From NCBI RefSeq assembly GCF_015645465.1, contig NZ_JADOEL010000011.1:1-64000 (forward strand): DNA of 64,000 nucleotides, in the 5' to 3' direction. The notes under the pieces are model-generated. The model saw nothing but the letters and a program-made list of their open reading frames with translations. It made no database searches and had not been told where the DNA came from. Source of the DNA: Herminiimonas contaminans (GTDB lineage Bacteria > Pseudomonadota > Gammaproteobacteria > Burkholderiales > Burkholderiaceae_D). Shown one piece after another: positions 55,827-64,000 of this stretch. Positions within the stretch are counted from its first letter, which is position 1. Each line of letters opens with the position of its first letter. The position numbers and the translations under genes are program-made.

Positions 55827-57059
55827 ATGAATGAAGCAACTTGCGCTGAATGCCCTGATTCTCAATACGTCAGCAGCAACAGTGAGACCTGCAGCACCGC
55901 TGTGAGTAGCAGCGCCAATTGGGCAGGCATAGCCAGCTTGGCACTCGGTGTCTTTGGCCTGGTGACGGCGGAATTCCTGCCTGCCAGTTTGCTGACCGCA
56001 ATGGCCAATGATCTGGGTGTGTCCGACGGGGCGGCTGGTCAGGCGGTAACGGCGACTGCGCTGGTCGCGGCGGGTGCTGCATTGACGATTCCGCTTTTCA
56101 CCCGCAATTTTGACCGCAAGCGCGTGATCCTGGCGCTGACTACCTTGTTGTTGCTGTCGAATGTGCTGGCCGTCACGGCGGATACACTTTCCGTCTTGCT
56201 GGTCTCGCGCGTGCTGCTCGGCATAGGTCTTGGTGGTTTCTGGTCGATGGCGGCAGCGCTGGCAATGCGCCTGGTGCCAGATCATTTATTCGCACGGGCA
56301 ATGTCCTTGATTCTTACCGGCGTTTCTGTCGCCACCGTGGGCGCAGCACCTATCGGTGCGTATATGGGCAATTTGTGGGGCTGGCGTAGTGCGTTTGTCG
56401 CAGCCGGTATCGTGAGCGTGATTACCTTGCTGGTGCAGATCTTCGCGATTCCGTCATTGCCACCGAAGGACAATCCTAGCGTCAAGGTGATGTTTGAACT
56501 GCTACGCCGCACCAATATCCGGGTTGCCTTGTTTGCCGTACTGCTGGTGATTTCCGGACACTTCGCAGGCTTTACCTATATCCGTCCATTGATGGAGCAC
56601 ATCACGCATCTGTCGGTCAGCGCTATCTCTGCGGTATTGCTCGGTTATGGCATAGGTGGTTTCTTCGGTAACTTTGCCGGTGGCTTTATTGCCGAGCGCA
56701 GCGAGCGCTACGCTGTGGTGTGTGGCGGGGCGCTGATCGTTGTGCTGGCAGCGTCCTTGTGGATGGCGGGTAGTTCACCTGTGGTTGCGGCAGTCGCGAT
56801 TGCGCTGTGGGGTTTTGCGTTTGGTGCATTCCCGGTCGGCTTCCAGACCTGGATAGTGCGGGCTGCGCCGGATCAGGCTGAAGCCGCGGGTGGGTTGATG
56901 GTTGCTGCATTCCAGATCGCGATCGCCAGCGGTGCAATTGGTGGTGGCATATTGGTCGATCATGTCGGTGCGCTGGGTGGTCCAATCTTCGCGACTGTGG
57001 CGATTACCCTGGGTACTTTGCTGACATTGCGTTATGGTCCGCGTCCGGTAAGGACCTGA
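55827..57059 (+). CDS. MFS transporter, DHA1/AraJ-like exporter
   Basis: A 410-residue protein with twelve hydrophobic segments. It shows FGLVTAEFLPASLLTAMANDLGVSDGAAGQAVTATALVAA in the first helices, the A motif FTRNFDRKRVILAL and GLGGFWSMAAALAMRLVP. The class exports sugars, nucleosides or drugs. It is divergent from the frameshifted AraC gene, whose loss may change its control. Confidence 0.88.
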   Translation: MNEATCAECPDSQYVSSNSETCSTAVSSSANWAGIASLALGVFGLVTAEFLPASLLTAMANDLGVSDGAAGQAVTATALVAAGAALTIPLFTRNFDRKRVILALTTLLLLSNVLAVTADTLSVLLVSRVLLGIGLGGFWSMAAALAMRLVPDHLFARAMSLILTGVSVATVGAAPIGAYMGNLWGWRSAFVAAGIVSVITLLVQIFAIPSLPPKDNPSVKVMFELLRRTNIRVALFAVLLVISGHFAGFTYIRPLMEHITHLSVSAISAVLLGYGIGGFFGNFAGGFIAERSERYAVVCGGALIVVLAASLWMAGSSPVVAAVAIALWGFAFGAFPVGFQTWIVRAAPDQAEAAGGLMVAAFQIAIASGAIGGGILVDHVGALGGPIFATVAITLGTLLTLRYGPRPVRT

Positions 57060-57169
57060 CGCGTGGTGTTGCGGCGAGTAAATTAACGCTTGCCGCAACG
57101 CCTCTTTAAGCAAATCTTCATGCAGAATGTTCGTTTACTTCTTTCATAACCATGAACGACTGCTGAACG

Positions 57170-57775
57170 ATGCCGCTAACCACCACCGCATTAGCCTACG
57201 ATGAGCTCGCAGAACGTTGGCTGGACGATCGATTTGATCCGCTTAACGGGCTGACGCAACACGAGCGTGCATTACGCTTTCTGCCCGATGACGCTGAGGG
57301 ATGGGCGCTGAATGTAGGATGCGGCTGCAACACGCGATTTAATTCCTTGATGCGTACGCATGGCCTGCAGATCGAGGGCATAGACGTATCCGCTCGCATG
57401 ATAGAACTGGCGCGGGCAGCCGATCCTGCGTTGAGCCTGCACCATGCAGATGTCTGTAGCTGGCAGCCACCACGCACTTATCGCTTTATCGCCGCGTGGG
57501 ACAGTATCTGGCATGTAGCTCTGAAGGATCAGCGTGCGTTGATGTTGAAGCTGATGCATGCGCTGGATGCGGGTGGTGTATTTCTCTTCACTGCGGGTGG
57601 GCTTGATGCCGAGGGCGAGCACGTCGATGCGTATATGGGCCCTGAACTCAATTACAGCACGCTCGGTATTCCGGGCCTGCTCAAGGTAATAGCTGAAGCT
57701 GGTTGCGTATGCAAACACCTTGAGTTTGACCAGTATCCACAGAAACATCTTGCCGTTATCGTGCAACGGGTTTGA
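57170..57775 (+). CDS. SAM-dependent class I methyltransferase
   Basis: A 201-residue protein. The SAM-binding motif I is ALNVGCGCNTRFNSLM, with an unusual Cys-Asn instead of Gly-Gly-Gly. IEGIDVSARMIELARA is motif II and ADVCSWQPPRTYRFIAAWDSIWHV the post-motif. FLFTAGGLD ends the core. It resembles small-molecule methyltransferases of the methyltransf_11 or 25 group. No partner genes define its substrate. Confidence 0.83.
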   Translation: MPLTTTALAYDELAERWLDDRFDPLNGLTQHERALRFLPDDAEGWALNVGCGCNTRFNSLMRTHGLQIEGIDVSARMIELARAADPALSLHHADVCSWQPPRTYRFIAAWDSIWHVALKDQRALMLKLMHALDAGGVFLFTAGGLDAEGEHVDAYMGPELNYSTLGIPGLLKVIAEAGCVCKHLEFDQYPQKHLAVIVQRV

Positions 57776-57867
57776 GATGACAAGGGGTAGAGGGTTTATC
57801 TCTCCAGAGCTCCGACCCCTCGGCACGATCCGATACAGTGCAATCCCGATTTCGTTGTCATCTGCGT

Positions 57868-58188
57868 TCAATCCCTTTTGATTTCACGTGCCAGGACTTC
57901 GCCGGTACGACGATCAATCATCATTTTTACTTTGCGGTGCTGGCTGTCATAAGCAGTTACCTTGAGTAAGAGATCGCGTACTTCCGCTTTGCTGATCCGC
58001 AATCCTTGCGCGGTGACGCGGCGTTCCAGCTCTTCGTAGCTGAGCGTCTTTGCGGCAGGAATAGGCGTCAGCGTGTTTGCGCTTGTAACGGGTGCAGGTT
58101 GCGCTGACGCTGGTTTGGCTTGTACCGCAAAGGCAAGGGCCGCTAAGATGGCTACGATGACGGTGAATTTGATAACGTTCTTGTCCAT
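57868..58188 (-). CDS. PepSY-domain protein
   Basis: A 106-residue exported or anchored protein. Residues 1-30 form a signal/anchor (FTVIVAILAALAFAVQAKPA). A PepSY-like module follows (LSYEELERRVTAQGLRISKAEVRDLLLKVTAYDSQHRKVKMMIDRRTGEVLAREIKRD). The start MDKNVIK at 58188 has a GAGG site. It is divergent from another PepSY gene and a two-component system that probably controls both. Confidence 0.8.
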   Translation of the reverse strand: MDKNVIKFTVIVAILAALAFAVQAKPASAQPAPVTSANTLTPIPAAKTLSYEELERRVTAQGLRISKAEVRDLLLKVTAYDSQHRKVKMMIDRRTGEVLAREIKRD

Positions 58189-58270
58189 TTTGGAACCTCT
58201 TTTTTTAAGTCTGCCGGATTGGCAGTTCCCGTTATACGCAAGGCTTGCTGACATCTGTCTCACCAGTAGC

Positions 58271-58286
58271 GTCAGGTAAATGTCAG
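58271..58286. promoter_or_regulatory. Candidate response-regulator binding repeat
   Basis: GTCAG-N6-GTCAG is a direct repeat with an 11-base period, the form bound by OmpR/PhoB-type regulators. It lies between the two divergent PepSY genes, 25 bases before the start of the second. TATACT at 58299-58304 could be the -10 element. Confidence 0.45.
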
Positions 58287-58310
58287 CCAGGCTTTCTATA
58301 TACTGTTGCC

Positions 58311-58613
58311 ATGCTGAAAAAACTCTTCTTCCTGCTTTTCCTTTGCATCCCGATCGGGATGCCTTTGCTCGTATCGGGCAAGGACAAGGATCACGACGTC
58401 GCTTATGAAGCCTTGCAGCGCGGGCAGATTTTGCCCTTGTCGAAAATCCTGGCGCAAACCGCGACCCAGGTGTCCGGCGAAGTGATCAAGGTCGAGCTCG
58501 ATAGCAAGCGGCTCGAGTACAAGCTCAAAGTGTTGAGTGCAAATGGGCTGGTGCGTAAAGTGCGGGTCGATGCGCGCAACGGGACACTGCTGAGCATCAA
58601 AGACGATGATTGA
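58311..58613 (+). CDS. PepSY-domain periplasmic protein
   Basis: A 100-residue protein with a signal peptide (LKKLFFLLFLCIPIGMPLLVSG). The PepSY module reads AYEALQRGQILPLSKILAQTATQVSGEVIKVELD and ends YKLKVLSANGLVRKVRVDARNGTLLSIKDDD. It precedes the response regulator by 12 bases. PepSY proteins of such loci are thought to inhibit or sense; a role as periplasmic input of the kinase is inferred. Confidence 0.85.
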   Translation: MLKKLFFLLFLCIPIGMPLLVSGKDKDHDVAYEALQRGQILPLSKILAQTATQVSGEVIKVELDSKRLEYKLKVLSANGLVRKVRVDARNGTLLSIKDDD

Positions 58614-58625
58614 AAGAGATCGCTG

Positions 58626-59291
58626 ATGAGAGCCTTGCTGGTAGAAGATGATCCGGACGTTGGTCAGCACGTACACGATGCGCTGCAAGAAGCAGGCTTC
58701 GTGGTGGACTGGTCGCGCGATGGCAATGACGCCTGGTTCAAGGGCGACGTAGAGGAATTCGATGTTGCGATACTGGACCTTGGTTTGCCCCAGCTCGATG
58801 GCTTGTCGGTACTCAAGCGCTGGCGCGCTGCCAAACGTACTTTCCCGGTCCTGATCCTGTCGGCCCGCAGCAATTGGGCCGAAAAAGTGGAGGGCATAGA
58901 AACCGGTGCTGATGATTATCTAGGCAAACCTTTCGAAGTGGCTGAACTGATAGCGCGTACACGCGCGTTGGTGCGCCGTGCTGCAGGTCATGCCGATCCG
59001 GTCCTGACTTGTGGTGCACTGACGCTGGACACGCGCCGCATGACGGCGACGATAGACAAGCAGCCGGTGCGTTTATCGCCACTGGAATTCCGCTTCTTTT
59101 CATATCTGGCGCATCAGCCGGGTCGGCCGGTATCCGCCGGAGAATTGGCTGAACATTTGTACGGCGATAGTGACGGCGTTGATACCAATGCGATCGAAGC
59201 ACTGGTGCTGCGCATGCGCCGCAAGTTCGGTGCCGACCTGATAGAAACGCGTCGCGGCTTCGGTTACATGTTGTCGGGGTCCGGCGATTGA
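58626..59291 (+). CDS. OmpR-family response regulator
   Basis: A 221-residue regulator. Receiver: acidic EDD at 7-9, Asp51 (VAILDLGLPQLDG), Lys near 101 (GKPFEVAEL). The C-terminal winged helix reads LSPLEFRFFSYLAHQPGRPVSAGELAEHLYG and NAIEALVLRMRRKFGADLIETRRGFGYML. It resembles QseB/PmrA-type regulators. It overlaps the kinase gene by four bases and likely controls the two PepSY genes. Confidence 0.92.
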   Translation: MRALLVEDDPDVGQHVHDALQEAGFVVDWSRDGNDAWFKGDVEEFDVAILDLGLPQLDGLSVLKRWRAAKRTFPVLILSARSNWAEKVEGIETGADDYLGKPFEVAELIARTRALVRRAAGHADPVLTCGALTLDTRRMTATIDKQPVRLSPLEFRFFSYLAHQPGRPVSAGELAEHLYGDSDGVDTNAIEALVLRMRRKFGADLIETRRGFGYMLSGSGD

Positions 59292-60652
59292 GGGCGCATT
59301 CACTTCGTTTGCGGCTGTTATTGGCGGCAGCATTCGCGGTCCTGATTGCGATGCTGATCGCCTGGTTCGTGATGACCTGGCTATTTGCCCGTCATATCGA
59401 ACGACGCGTGGCGATGGAGCTGGAAAATGAAGCGATTATCCTGCTCGCCGACCTGAAGCTGGACGCCAGCCAGGAACCGCAAGTCGATGAAGGCCCTGCC
59501 AATCCCCGTTTCAACCTGCCGTCCAGCGGGCTGTATTGGCAAGTCAGCAATGCACAGGGTATGCAGCGTTCGCGTTCACTCTGGGACGAGTCATTACCGC
59601 TACCCACACCCGTGCCACCACTCAGCGCCTGGCGTACTCGCAGCATAGATGGTCCTTTTGGTCAGCGTTTGTTCCTGCTCGAACGAAGCATCTCGCTGTC
59701 GCCTGATACGCCGCCTATCCTGTTACAGTTGGCGCAAGACAAAGTGCTGCAATATGTGGCGCGCAAGGAATTTGGTCGCGACCTGGGTTTATTCCTCGCG
59801 ATACTGGGCGCGGTACTGATTGCTGCTGCGGCCTTGCAAGTCAGTGTCGGACTTAAACCATTGCGCAAATTGCGGCATGAATTACTCAATCTGCAGAGCC
59901 ATCCTGCGTCGCGCCTGACCGATACCCATCCACGTGAGATTGCACCCCTGATCGATGCGATCAACCGCCTGGCCGATGCACGTGAAGCCGACCTGACTCG
60001 CGCCAAACGCCGTGCTGCTGATCTCGCACATTCATTGAAGACACCACTGGCAGCACTGGAAGCACAGAGCAATCGCGCGCGCGCCGCCGGTGCCAGCGAA
60101 GCCGCTGACGGGATTGAGCATGCGATTAGTGCGATGACAGCCGCCGTGTATGCTGAGCTCGGACGTTTGCGCGTGGATACGGTGCGCAACAATCTCTACG
60201 CCAGTGCGTCATCACCGCAAGAAGCGGCGGAGCAGATAGTCGGTGTGATCGAACATACAGCGATAGGTGAGTCGCTCGTGTTCAATATCGACATTCCTGC
60301 ATCCTTGCGCGTGCCGGTGCCGCTGGATGATCTCAAGGAGTTACTGGGAGCGTTGCTGGAGAATGCCGCGCGCTTTGCCCGTAGGCAGGTTTGCATGCGT
60401 GGCCAAATGGCTGCGGATGGCAAGGTTGAATTGCAGATAGAAGATGACGGGCTAGGTCTGGATGCGGCCACACTATACACACTCCAACATCGCGGCAAGC
60501 TGGACGAAGCTGGCCCCGGTCATCAAGGTTTGGGGCTGATCATTGCGCGTGATTTGGTAGAAGCCACCAATGGCCAGATACAGCTTGCGCATAGTGCGCT
60601 AGGCGGTTTGAAGATATTGCTGACCTGGTCAGCGCCACAGCGGACAGACTAA
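59288..60652 (+). CDS. Sensor histidine kinase, PhoQ/QseC-like
   Basis: A 454-residue kinase starting with TTG inside the regulator stop codon. Two membrane helices (LLLAAAFAVLIAMLIAWFVMTWLF; LGLFLAILGAVLIAAAALQV) border a periplasmic domain of ~120 residues. A HAMP-like linker precedes His248 in AHSLKTPLAALEAQ, a variant box seen in PhoQ-type kinases. The ATPase domain has LLGALLENAARFARRQ and GPGHQGLGLIIARDLVE. The ligand is unknown. Confidence 0.9.
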   Translation: MRAHSLRLRLLLAAAFAVLIAMLIAWFVMTWLFARHIERRVAMELENEAIILLADLKLDASQEPQVDEGPANPRFNLPSSGLYWQVSNAQGMQRSRSLWDESLPLPTPVPPLSAWRTRSIDGPFGQRLFLLERSISLSPDTPPILLQLAQDKVLQYVARKEFGRDLGLFLAILGAVLIAAAALQVSVGLKPLRKLRHELLNLQSHPASRLTDTHPREIAPLIDAINRLADAREADLTRAKRRAADLAHSLKTPLAALEAQSNRARAAGASEAADGIEHAISAMTAAVYAELGRLRVDTVRNNLYASASSPQEAAEQIVGVIEHTAIGESLVFNIDIPASLRVPVPLDDLKELLGALLENAARFARRQVCMRGQMAADGKVELQIEDDGLGLDAATLYTLQHRGKLDEAGPGHQGLGLIIARDLVEATNGQIQLAHSALGGLKILLTWSAPQRTD

Positions 60653-60670
60653 TTTACGAGGTGACAGCAG

Positions 60671-61597
60671 TCACCAGATTATCTTGTCCGCTTCAGTTCT
60701 GTCGCGGCGATGGTTTTCAAATGCTTTCAGCATGAAATCGACCAGCGCACGCGTCTTGGCTGATAAGTGATTTTTGGTCGGGAACACGATGTAGATATCC
60801 GCCGTAGGGAGTTCCCATTCCTCCAGTACGACCCGCAACCTGCCTGAGCGCAGATAGGGTGCGATGTCCCATTCCGAGCGCACTACGATGCCATGTCCAT
60901 CCAGTGCCCAGGTAGTTGCGCATTCGCCGTCGTTGGCGCTGAGAGTGCCGCGTACTTTGACGGTTTCCTGTTTGCTGCCCGAGCTGAAATGCCAGCTGCC
61001 GTAGATCTCGTCGCTTTCACGCAGCAGGATGCAGTTATGGTTTTGCAGATCGCGCGGCACCAGTGGTACACCGTGCTTTTTCAGATAGGTAGGGGAGGCG
61101 CAGACCAGGCGACGATTGTCGGCGATTTTGCGCGCCGTGAGTCGCGCATCCGGTAACTGACCGAAGCGGATGTCGGCATCCAGCCCCTGTTCCACCAGAT
61201 TGACTGGCCGGTCGGTCAGGTGCAGCTGTACTTCGACATCCGGGTATTCACGTGCAAACACAGAGAGTTGCGGCGTGATGTGCCTGCGGCCAAAACCAAA
61301 GGTCGCGCTGACTTTTAGCAAGCCTTTGGCAGTAATGTTGCCACCGGAGATGCGTTGTTCCAGCGCTTCCAGTTCGGTCACCAGGCGTGCACCGTCTGCC
61401 AGGTAGATTTCTCCTTCCGGCGTCAGGCTGATACGGCGTGTGGTGCGATTCAGCAAACGCACGCGCAGGCGACTCTCGAGTGCCGCTAGTCGCTTGCTGA
61501 CCGAGGGTGGTGTGACGCCCAGTTCCTGCGCTGCTGCGGCGAGGCTGCCACGTTTGACCAGCAGGGCGAAAAAAGCCAGATCAGAGATACCGTCCAT
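60671..61597 (-). CDS. LysR-family transcriptional regulator
   Basis: A 308-residue regulator. The winged helix is FALLVKRGSLAAAAQELGVTPPSVSKRLAALESRLRVRLLNRTTRRISLT. The effector domain has FGFGRRHITPQLSVFAREYPDVEVQLHLTDRPVNLVEQGLDADIRFG. It is divergent from a Bug-type binding protein gene 100 bases away and may control it. The frequent tartrate/dicarboxylate context suggests an organic acid, which is a guess. Confidence 0.9.
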   Translation of the reverse strand: MDGISDLAFFALLVKRGSLAAAAQELGVTPPSVSKRLAALESRLRVRLLNRTTRRISLTPEGEIYLADGARLVTELEALEQRISGGNITAKGLLKVSATFGFGRRHITPQLSVFAREYPDVEVQLHLTDRPVNLVEQGLDADIRFGQLPDARLTARKIADNRRLVCASPTYLKKHGVPLVPRDLQNHNCILLRESDEIYGSWHFSSGSKQETVKVRGTLSANDGECATTWALDGHGIVVRSEWDIAPYLRSGRLRVVLEEWELPTADIYIVFPTKNHLSAKTRALVDFMLKAFENHRRDRTEADKIIW

Positions 61598-61697
61598 TGA
61601 TTCCCAAAACGACCGAATGAATTAATTGTGTGGAAATTATATCTGCCGTGATTACGAATAGCATCTGGTCTCATATAAAAAACAAATCGGAGACAAC

Positions 61698-62666
61698 ATG
61701 AAGCTTCCTACGCTTATCGCGGCGGTCTTGCTACCGCTAGGCCTGAGTGCCTCATTTGCACATGCAGATAACTATCCGACCCGGCCGATCCGTTTGATCG
61801 TGCCTTACGCCCCAGGCGGTAGTGCCGACATCGTGGCGCGCCGTATTTCCGACGAATGGGGCAAAGCGCTCGGCGGCAGCATGTATATCGAAAACAAGGC
61901 CGGTGCGGGCGGCAATATCGGCGTGGATGCCGTTGCCAAGGCAGAGCCGGATGGCTACACGATAGGTTTGCAGACAGTGTCGCTGGCGATCAATCCATCC
62001 ATCTTCCCCAAGATGCCGTACGACACTTTGAAGGATTTGGCGCAGATCAGCACGGTTGCGACATCGCAGCACGTACTCGTCGTCAATCCTAATTTCCCGG
62101 CGAAGAATGCCAAAGACCTGGTCGCACTGGCGAAGGCCAGCCCAGGCAAGTTTAACTATGGTTCGGCGGGCAGCGGCAGCACCTTCCACATGTCTGCAGA
62201 GCTGTTCAAATCAGTTGCAGCTGTCGACATCACCCACGTGCCTTACAAAGGTGGCGGCCCGGCTTTGATCGATACCATCTCCGGCCAGGTCGATATGTGT
62301 TTCCCGGTGCTGTCGGCAGCGGCACAGCATGTCAAAGCCGGTAAGTTGAATGCGATGGGCGTGACCGGGCCGAAACGTTCGCCACTGATGCCGGAGGTGC
62401 CTACGCTGGCTGAGGCTGGTGTGCCTGGTTATAGCTTTGAAACCTGGTTCATTGTTTTCGCTCCTGCGGCGACACCCAAGCCATTGATTGATAAATTGAA
62501 TGCGAGTCTGGTGAAGGCACTGAATAACCCGGTCTTGAAAGAAAAAATGATCAAGGAAGGTTTTGATCCCGAAACTTCTACTCCGGCTGAAGCCAGGGCG
62601 AAGCTGACCAGGGAACTGGCGAGCTGGTCCAAACTAGTCAAGGAACGCGGTATCACCGCTGAGTGA
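61698..62666 (+). CDS. Bug-family (TctC) periplasmic solute-binding protein
   Basis: A 322-residue binding protein with a signal peptide (LIAAVLLPLGLSASFAHA). It has the TctC pattern YPTRPIRLIVPYAPGGSADIVARRIS, ENKAGAGGNIGVDAVAKAEPDGYTI and GSGSTFHMSAELFK, and PYKGGGPALIDTISGQVD. It serves uptake of carboxylates through tripartite tricarboxylate transporters. No tctA or tctB lies near, so it is an orphan, as most Bug proteins of Burkholderiales are. Confidence 0.92.
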   Translation: MKLPTLIAAVLLPLGLSASFAHADNYPTRPIRLIVPYAPGGSADIVARRISDEWGKALGGSMYIENKAGAGGNIGVDAVAKAEPDGYTIGLQTVSLAINPSIFPKMPYDTLKDLAQISTVATSQHVLVVNPNFPAKNAKDLVALAKASPGKFNYGSAGSGSTFHMSAELFKSVAAVDITHVPYKGGGPALIDTISGQVDMCFPVLSAAAQHVKAGKLNAMGVTGPKRSPLMPEVPTLAEAGVPGYSFETWFIVFAPAATPKPLIDKLNASLVKALNNPVLKEKMIKEGFDPETSTPAEARAKLTRELASWSKLVKERGITAE

Positions 62667-62693
62667 TACATGGTCGGCTGTCATTGAGCACGG

Positions 62694-63398
62694 ATGCAGG
62701 CACAGACGTTGTGCCTGAATTGGTGGATACTTACGCTAAGTCTATCCATCCGGAGCAATAAAATTTCAGCCGACAAACTCAATGCGCAGGAACTGGCGCT
62801 TATCAGCGACATCACGCTGGATCACTATAATCAGCGTGCCGCAGATTTCTGGGAGGGCACACGTACACATGACGTGAGCCAGAACATCCAGGCCTTACTC
62901 AAACACATTACGGCAGCTGCGCCGTACACGATACTGGATCTCGGTTGCGGCCCGGGACGTGACCTTAAAACTTTCAGTGAAATGGGACATATTGCTGTCG
63001 GCCTCGACGGTTCCGCCGAGTTCGCGCAGATGGCGCGTGATTATGCGAAGTGCGAGGTGTGGCAGCAAGACTTCCTGCATCTTGATTTGCCGGATGCGCA
63101 TTTCGATGGCGTGTTTGCCAATGCATCCTTATTCCATGTGCCGAGTCAGGAATTGCCGCGCGTCTTGCGGCAACTATATGCGACGCTGAAAACCGGCGGC
63201 GTGCTGTTCAGCTCGAATCCGCGTGGTCAGAATGAGGAGGGCTGGAATCGAGGCCGTTATGGTGCTTACCATGAGCTGGCAAGCTGGCGCGCTTACATGA
63301 CGGCTGCCGGTTTTACCGAACTCGAACATTACTATCGGCCAGCCGGCTTGCCGCTGGAGCAGCAACCGTGGCTGGCCACTATCTGGCGTAAGGTCTAA
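62694..63398 (+). CDS. SAM-dependent class I methyltransferase
   Basis: A protein of up to 234 residues. Motif I is ILDLGCGPGRDLKTFSEMG, motif II VGLDGSAEFAQMARDY and the post-motif FDGVFANASLFHVPSQELPRVLRQLYATLKTGGVLFSSNPRG. The first ~30 residues of the frame (from 62694) do not look conserved, but no better ATG is in frame, so the start is uncertain. It resembles the methyltransf_25/tellurite-resistance-like group. It converges with the MFS gene at the right edge with a short overlap. Confidence 0.85.
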   Translation: MQAQTLCLNWWILTLSLSIRSNKISADKLNAQELALISDITLDHYNQRAADFWEGTRTHDVSQNIQALLKHITAAAPYTILDLGCGPGRDLKTFSEMGHIAVGLDGSAEFAQMARDYAKCEVWQQDFLHLDLPDAHFDGVFANASLFHVPSQELPRVLRQLYATLKTGGVLFSSNPRGQNEEGWNRGRYGAYHELASWRAYMTAAGFTELEHYYRPAGLPLEQQPWLATIWRKV

Positions 63399-64000
63399 GC
63401 TGTGGCCTTCACAGGTTTTTTGATCATGAATACGATCACGGCTGCAAACAGACAGGCGATGCCCGCTGCGTACAGGGCAGGGGTGTAAGCCATCAGGATG
63501 GTACGCGACAAACCTGCGCCATACGCTGCCACTGCGCCGCCGATCTGATGCGCGGTAAAGATCCAGCCGAACACCATGCCCGCTCTTTCCTTGCCGAACT
63601 CGGCACCCGCCAGCTTCACTGTGACAGGCACAGTGGCGAACCAGTCCAGCCCGTAGAACATCGCGAACAGCGACAAGCCATACAAAGTGAATTCCGAGTG
63701 TGGCAGCCAGATCAACGACAAGCCACGCAAGCCGTAGTACCAGAACAGCAGTTTGCGGTTGTCATAGCGGTCCGACAACCAGCCGGAAAGGATGGTGCCG
63801 ACGAAATCAAACGCACCCATCATCGCCAGTACGCTGGCAGCAGGAATCGCTGCCATGCCGTAGTCGCCGCACAGCGAAACGAAGTGGGTCTGGATCAGGC
63901 CACTGGTGCTCAGGCCGCAGATGAAGAAGGTACCGGCCAGCACCCAGAAAGTGCGGTTACGCGAAGCGCCGAGCAAGACACGGAATGGCTCCATCATGGT
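63395..64000 (-). CDS. MFS transporter, C-terminal half (partial)
   Basis: The frame runs off the right edge. The visible ~200 residues cover helices 7-12 of an MFS protein: FWVLAGTFFICGLSTSGLIQTHFVSLCGDYG, GAFDFVGTILSGWLSDRYDNRKLL (the A-like motif in the second half) and FGWIFTAHQIGGAVAAYGAG. It resembles the oxalate/formate or monocarboxylate-type permeases. The N-terminal half lies outside the window. The stop overlaps the methyltransferase end by four bases. Confidence 0.85.
   Translation of the reverse strand, partial: TMMEPFRVLLGASRNRTFWVLAGTFFICGLSTSGLIQTHFVSLCGDYGMAAIPAASVLAMMGAFDFVGTILSGWLSDRYDNRKLLFWYYGLRGLSLIWLPHSEFTLYGLSLFAMFYGLDWFATVPVTVKLAGAEFGKERAGMVFGWIFTAHQIGGAVAAYGAGLSRTILMAYTPALYAAGIACLFAAVIVFMIKKPVKATA

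Overview
The window reads as chromosomal DNA of a betaproteobacterium, most likely Burkholderiales near the Oxalobacteraceae (Herminiimonas or Janthinobacterium-like). This is inferred from the gene families: a Burkholderia-type trimeric porin, an orphan Bug-type periplasmic binding protein, a CbpA/CbpM pair, an imuA-imuB-dnaE2 cassette and a homodimeric-type AceE, with moderate GC judged by eye. No rRNA, tRNA or CRISPR array was recognised.

Positions 1-12800 are a catabolic island for a pyridine carboxylate. At the left edge an IS3-like element has cut an ACS-type MFS importer. Next come a porin, a TetR regulator, and a four-gene operon: Rieske oxygenase, xylose-isomerase-like TIM barrel, ferredoxin reductase and [2Fe-2S] ferredoxin. 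The rest is a nicotinate (nic) lower pathway: nicR-like MarR, nicF (maleamate amidase), nicX (2,5-dihydroxypyridine dioxygenase), nicD (N-formylmaleamate deformylase), nicE (maleate isomerase) and nicC (6-hydroxynicotinate 3-monooxygenase). Published catalytic residues of NicX and NicC, as I recall them, occur at the same or a constantly offset position. The nicotinate dehydrogenase nicAB is not in the window. Two operator codes can be read: a TetR box (TTGAGTGTTTGCTCAA and variants) and a NicR-like box (TATAGCGTATACGCTATA and variants). Both occur between the MFS gene and the porin, so uptake seems controlled by both regulators.

Positions 12800-37700 are mostly housekeeping and stress genes: CYTH-CHAD protein, DUF3455 protein with an ECF sigma/anti-sigma pair, EamA exporter with divergent AraC regulator, the SOS mutasome imuA-imuB-dnaE2 behind a LexA box, GNAT, TauE/SafE, an FGE-like protein lacking the catalytic cysteines, an Rrf2/CPYC oxidoreductase operon with a perfect palindrome at its start, cbpA-cbpM, a VIT-type transporter, a nitronate monooxygenase-like protein, AsmA, Psd, a DedA-rhodanese fusion, MarC, and an ArsR/AHSA1 pair with two palindromic operators.

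Positions 37800-44800 form a formamide/short amide module: amiS-fmdB-fmdA on the minus strand, and divergently a 1125-residue NCS1 permease fused to a hybrid histidine kinase, followed by its LuxR-type response regulator. This transporter-sensor fusion beside formamidase is one of the two most interesting systems in the window; the Rieske/TIM-barrel operon is the other.

Positions 44800-64000 are mixed: a 38-residue membrane miniprotein overlapping an rnk/greA-like gene, a streptomycin-kinase-like phosphotransferase, Nudix, TauE/SafE, smpB, VOC, a hypothetical gene with one in-frame TAA, azoR, a solitary aceE paralogue with divergent MarR and paired operators, a frameshifted AraC gene next to an MFS exporter, methyltransferases, a PepSY/PepSY/two-component locus, a LysR/Bug pair and an MFS gene running off the right edge.
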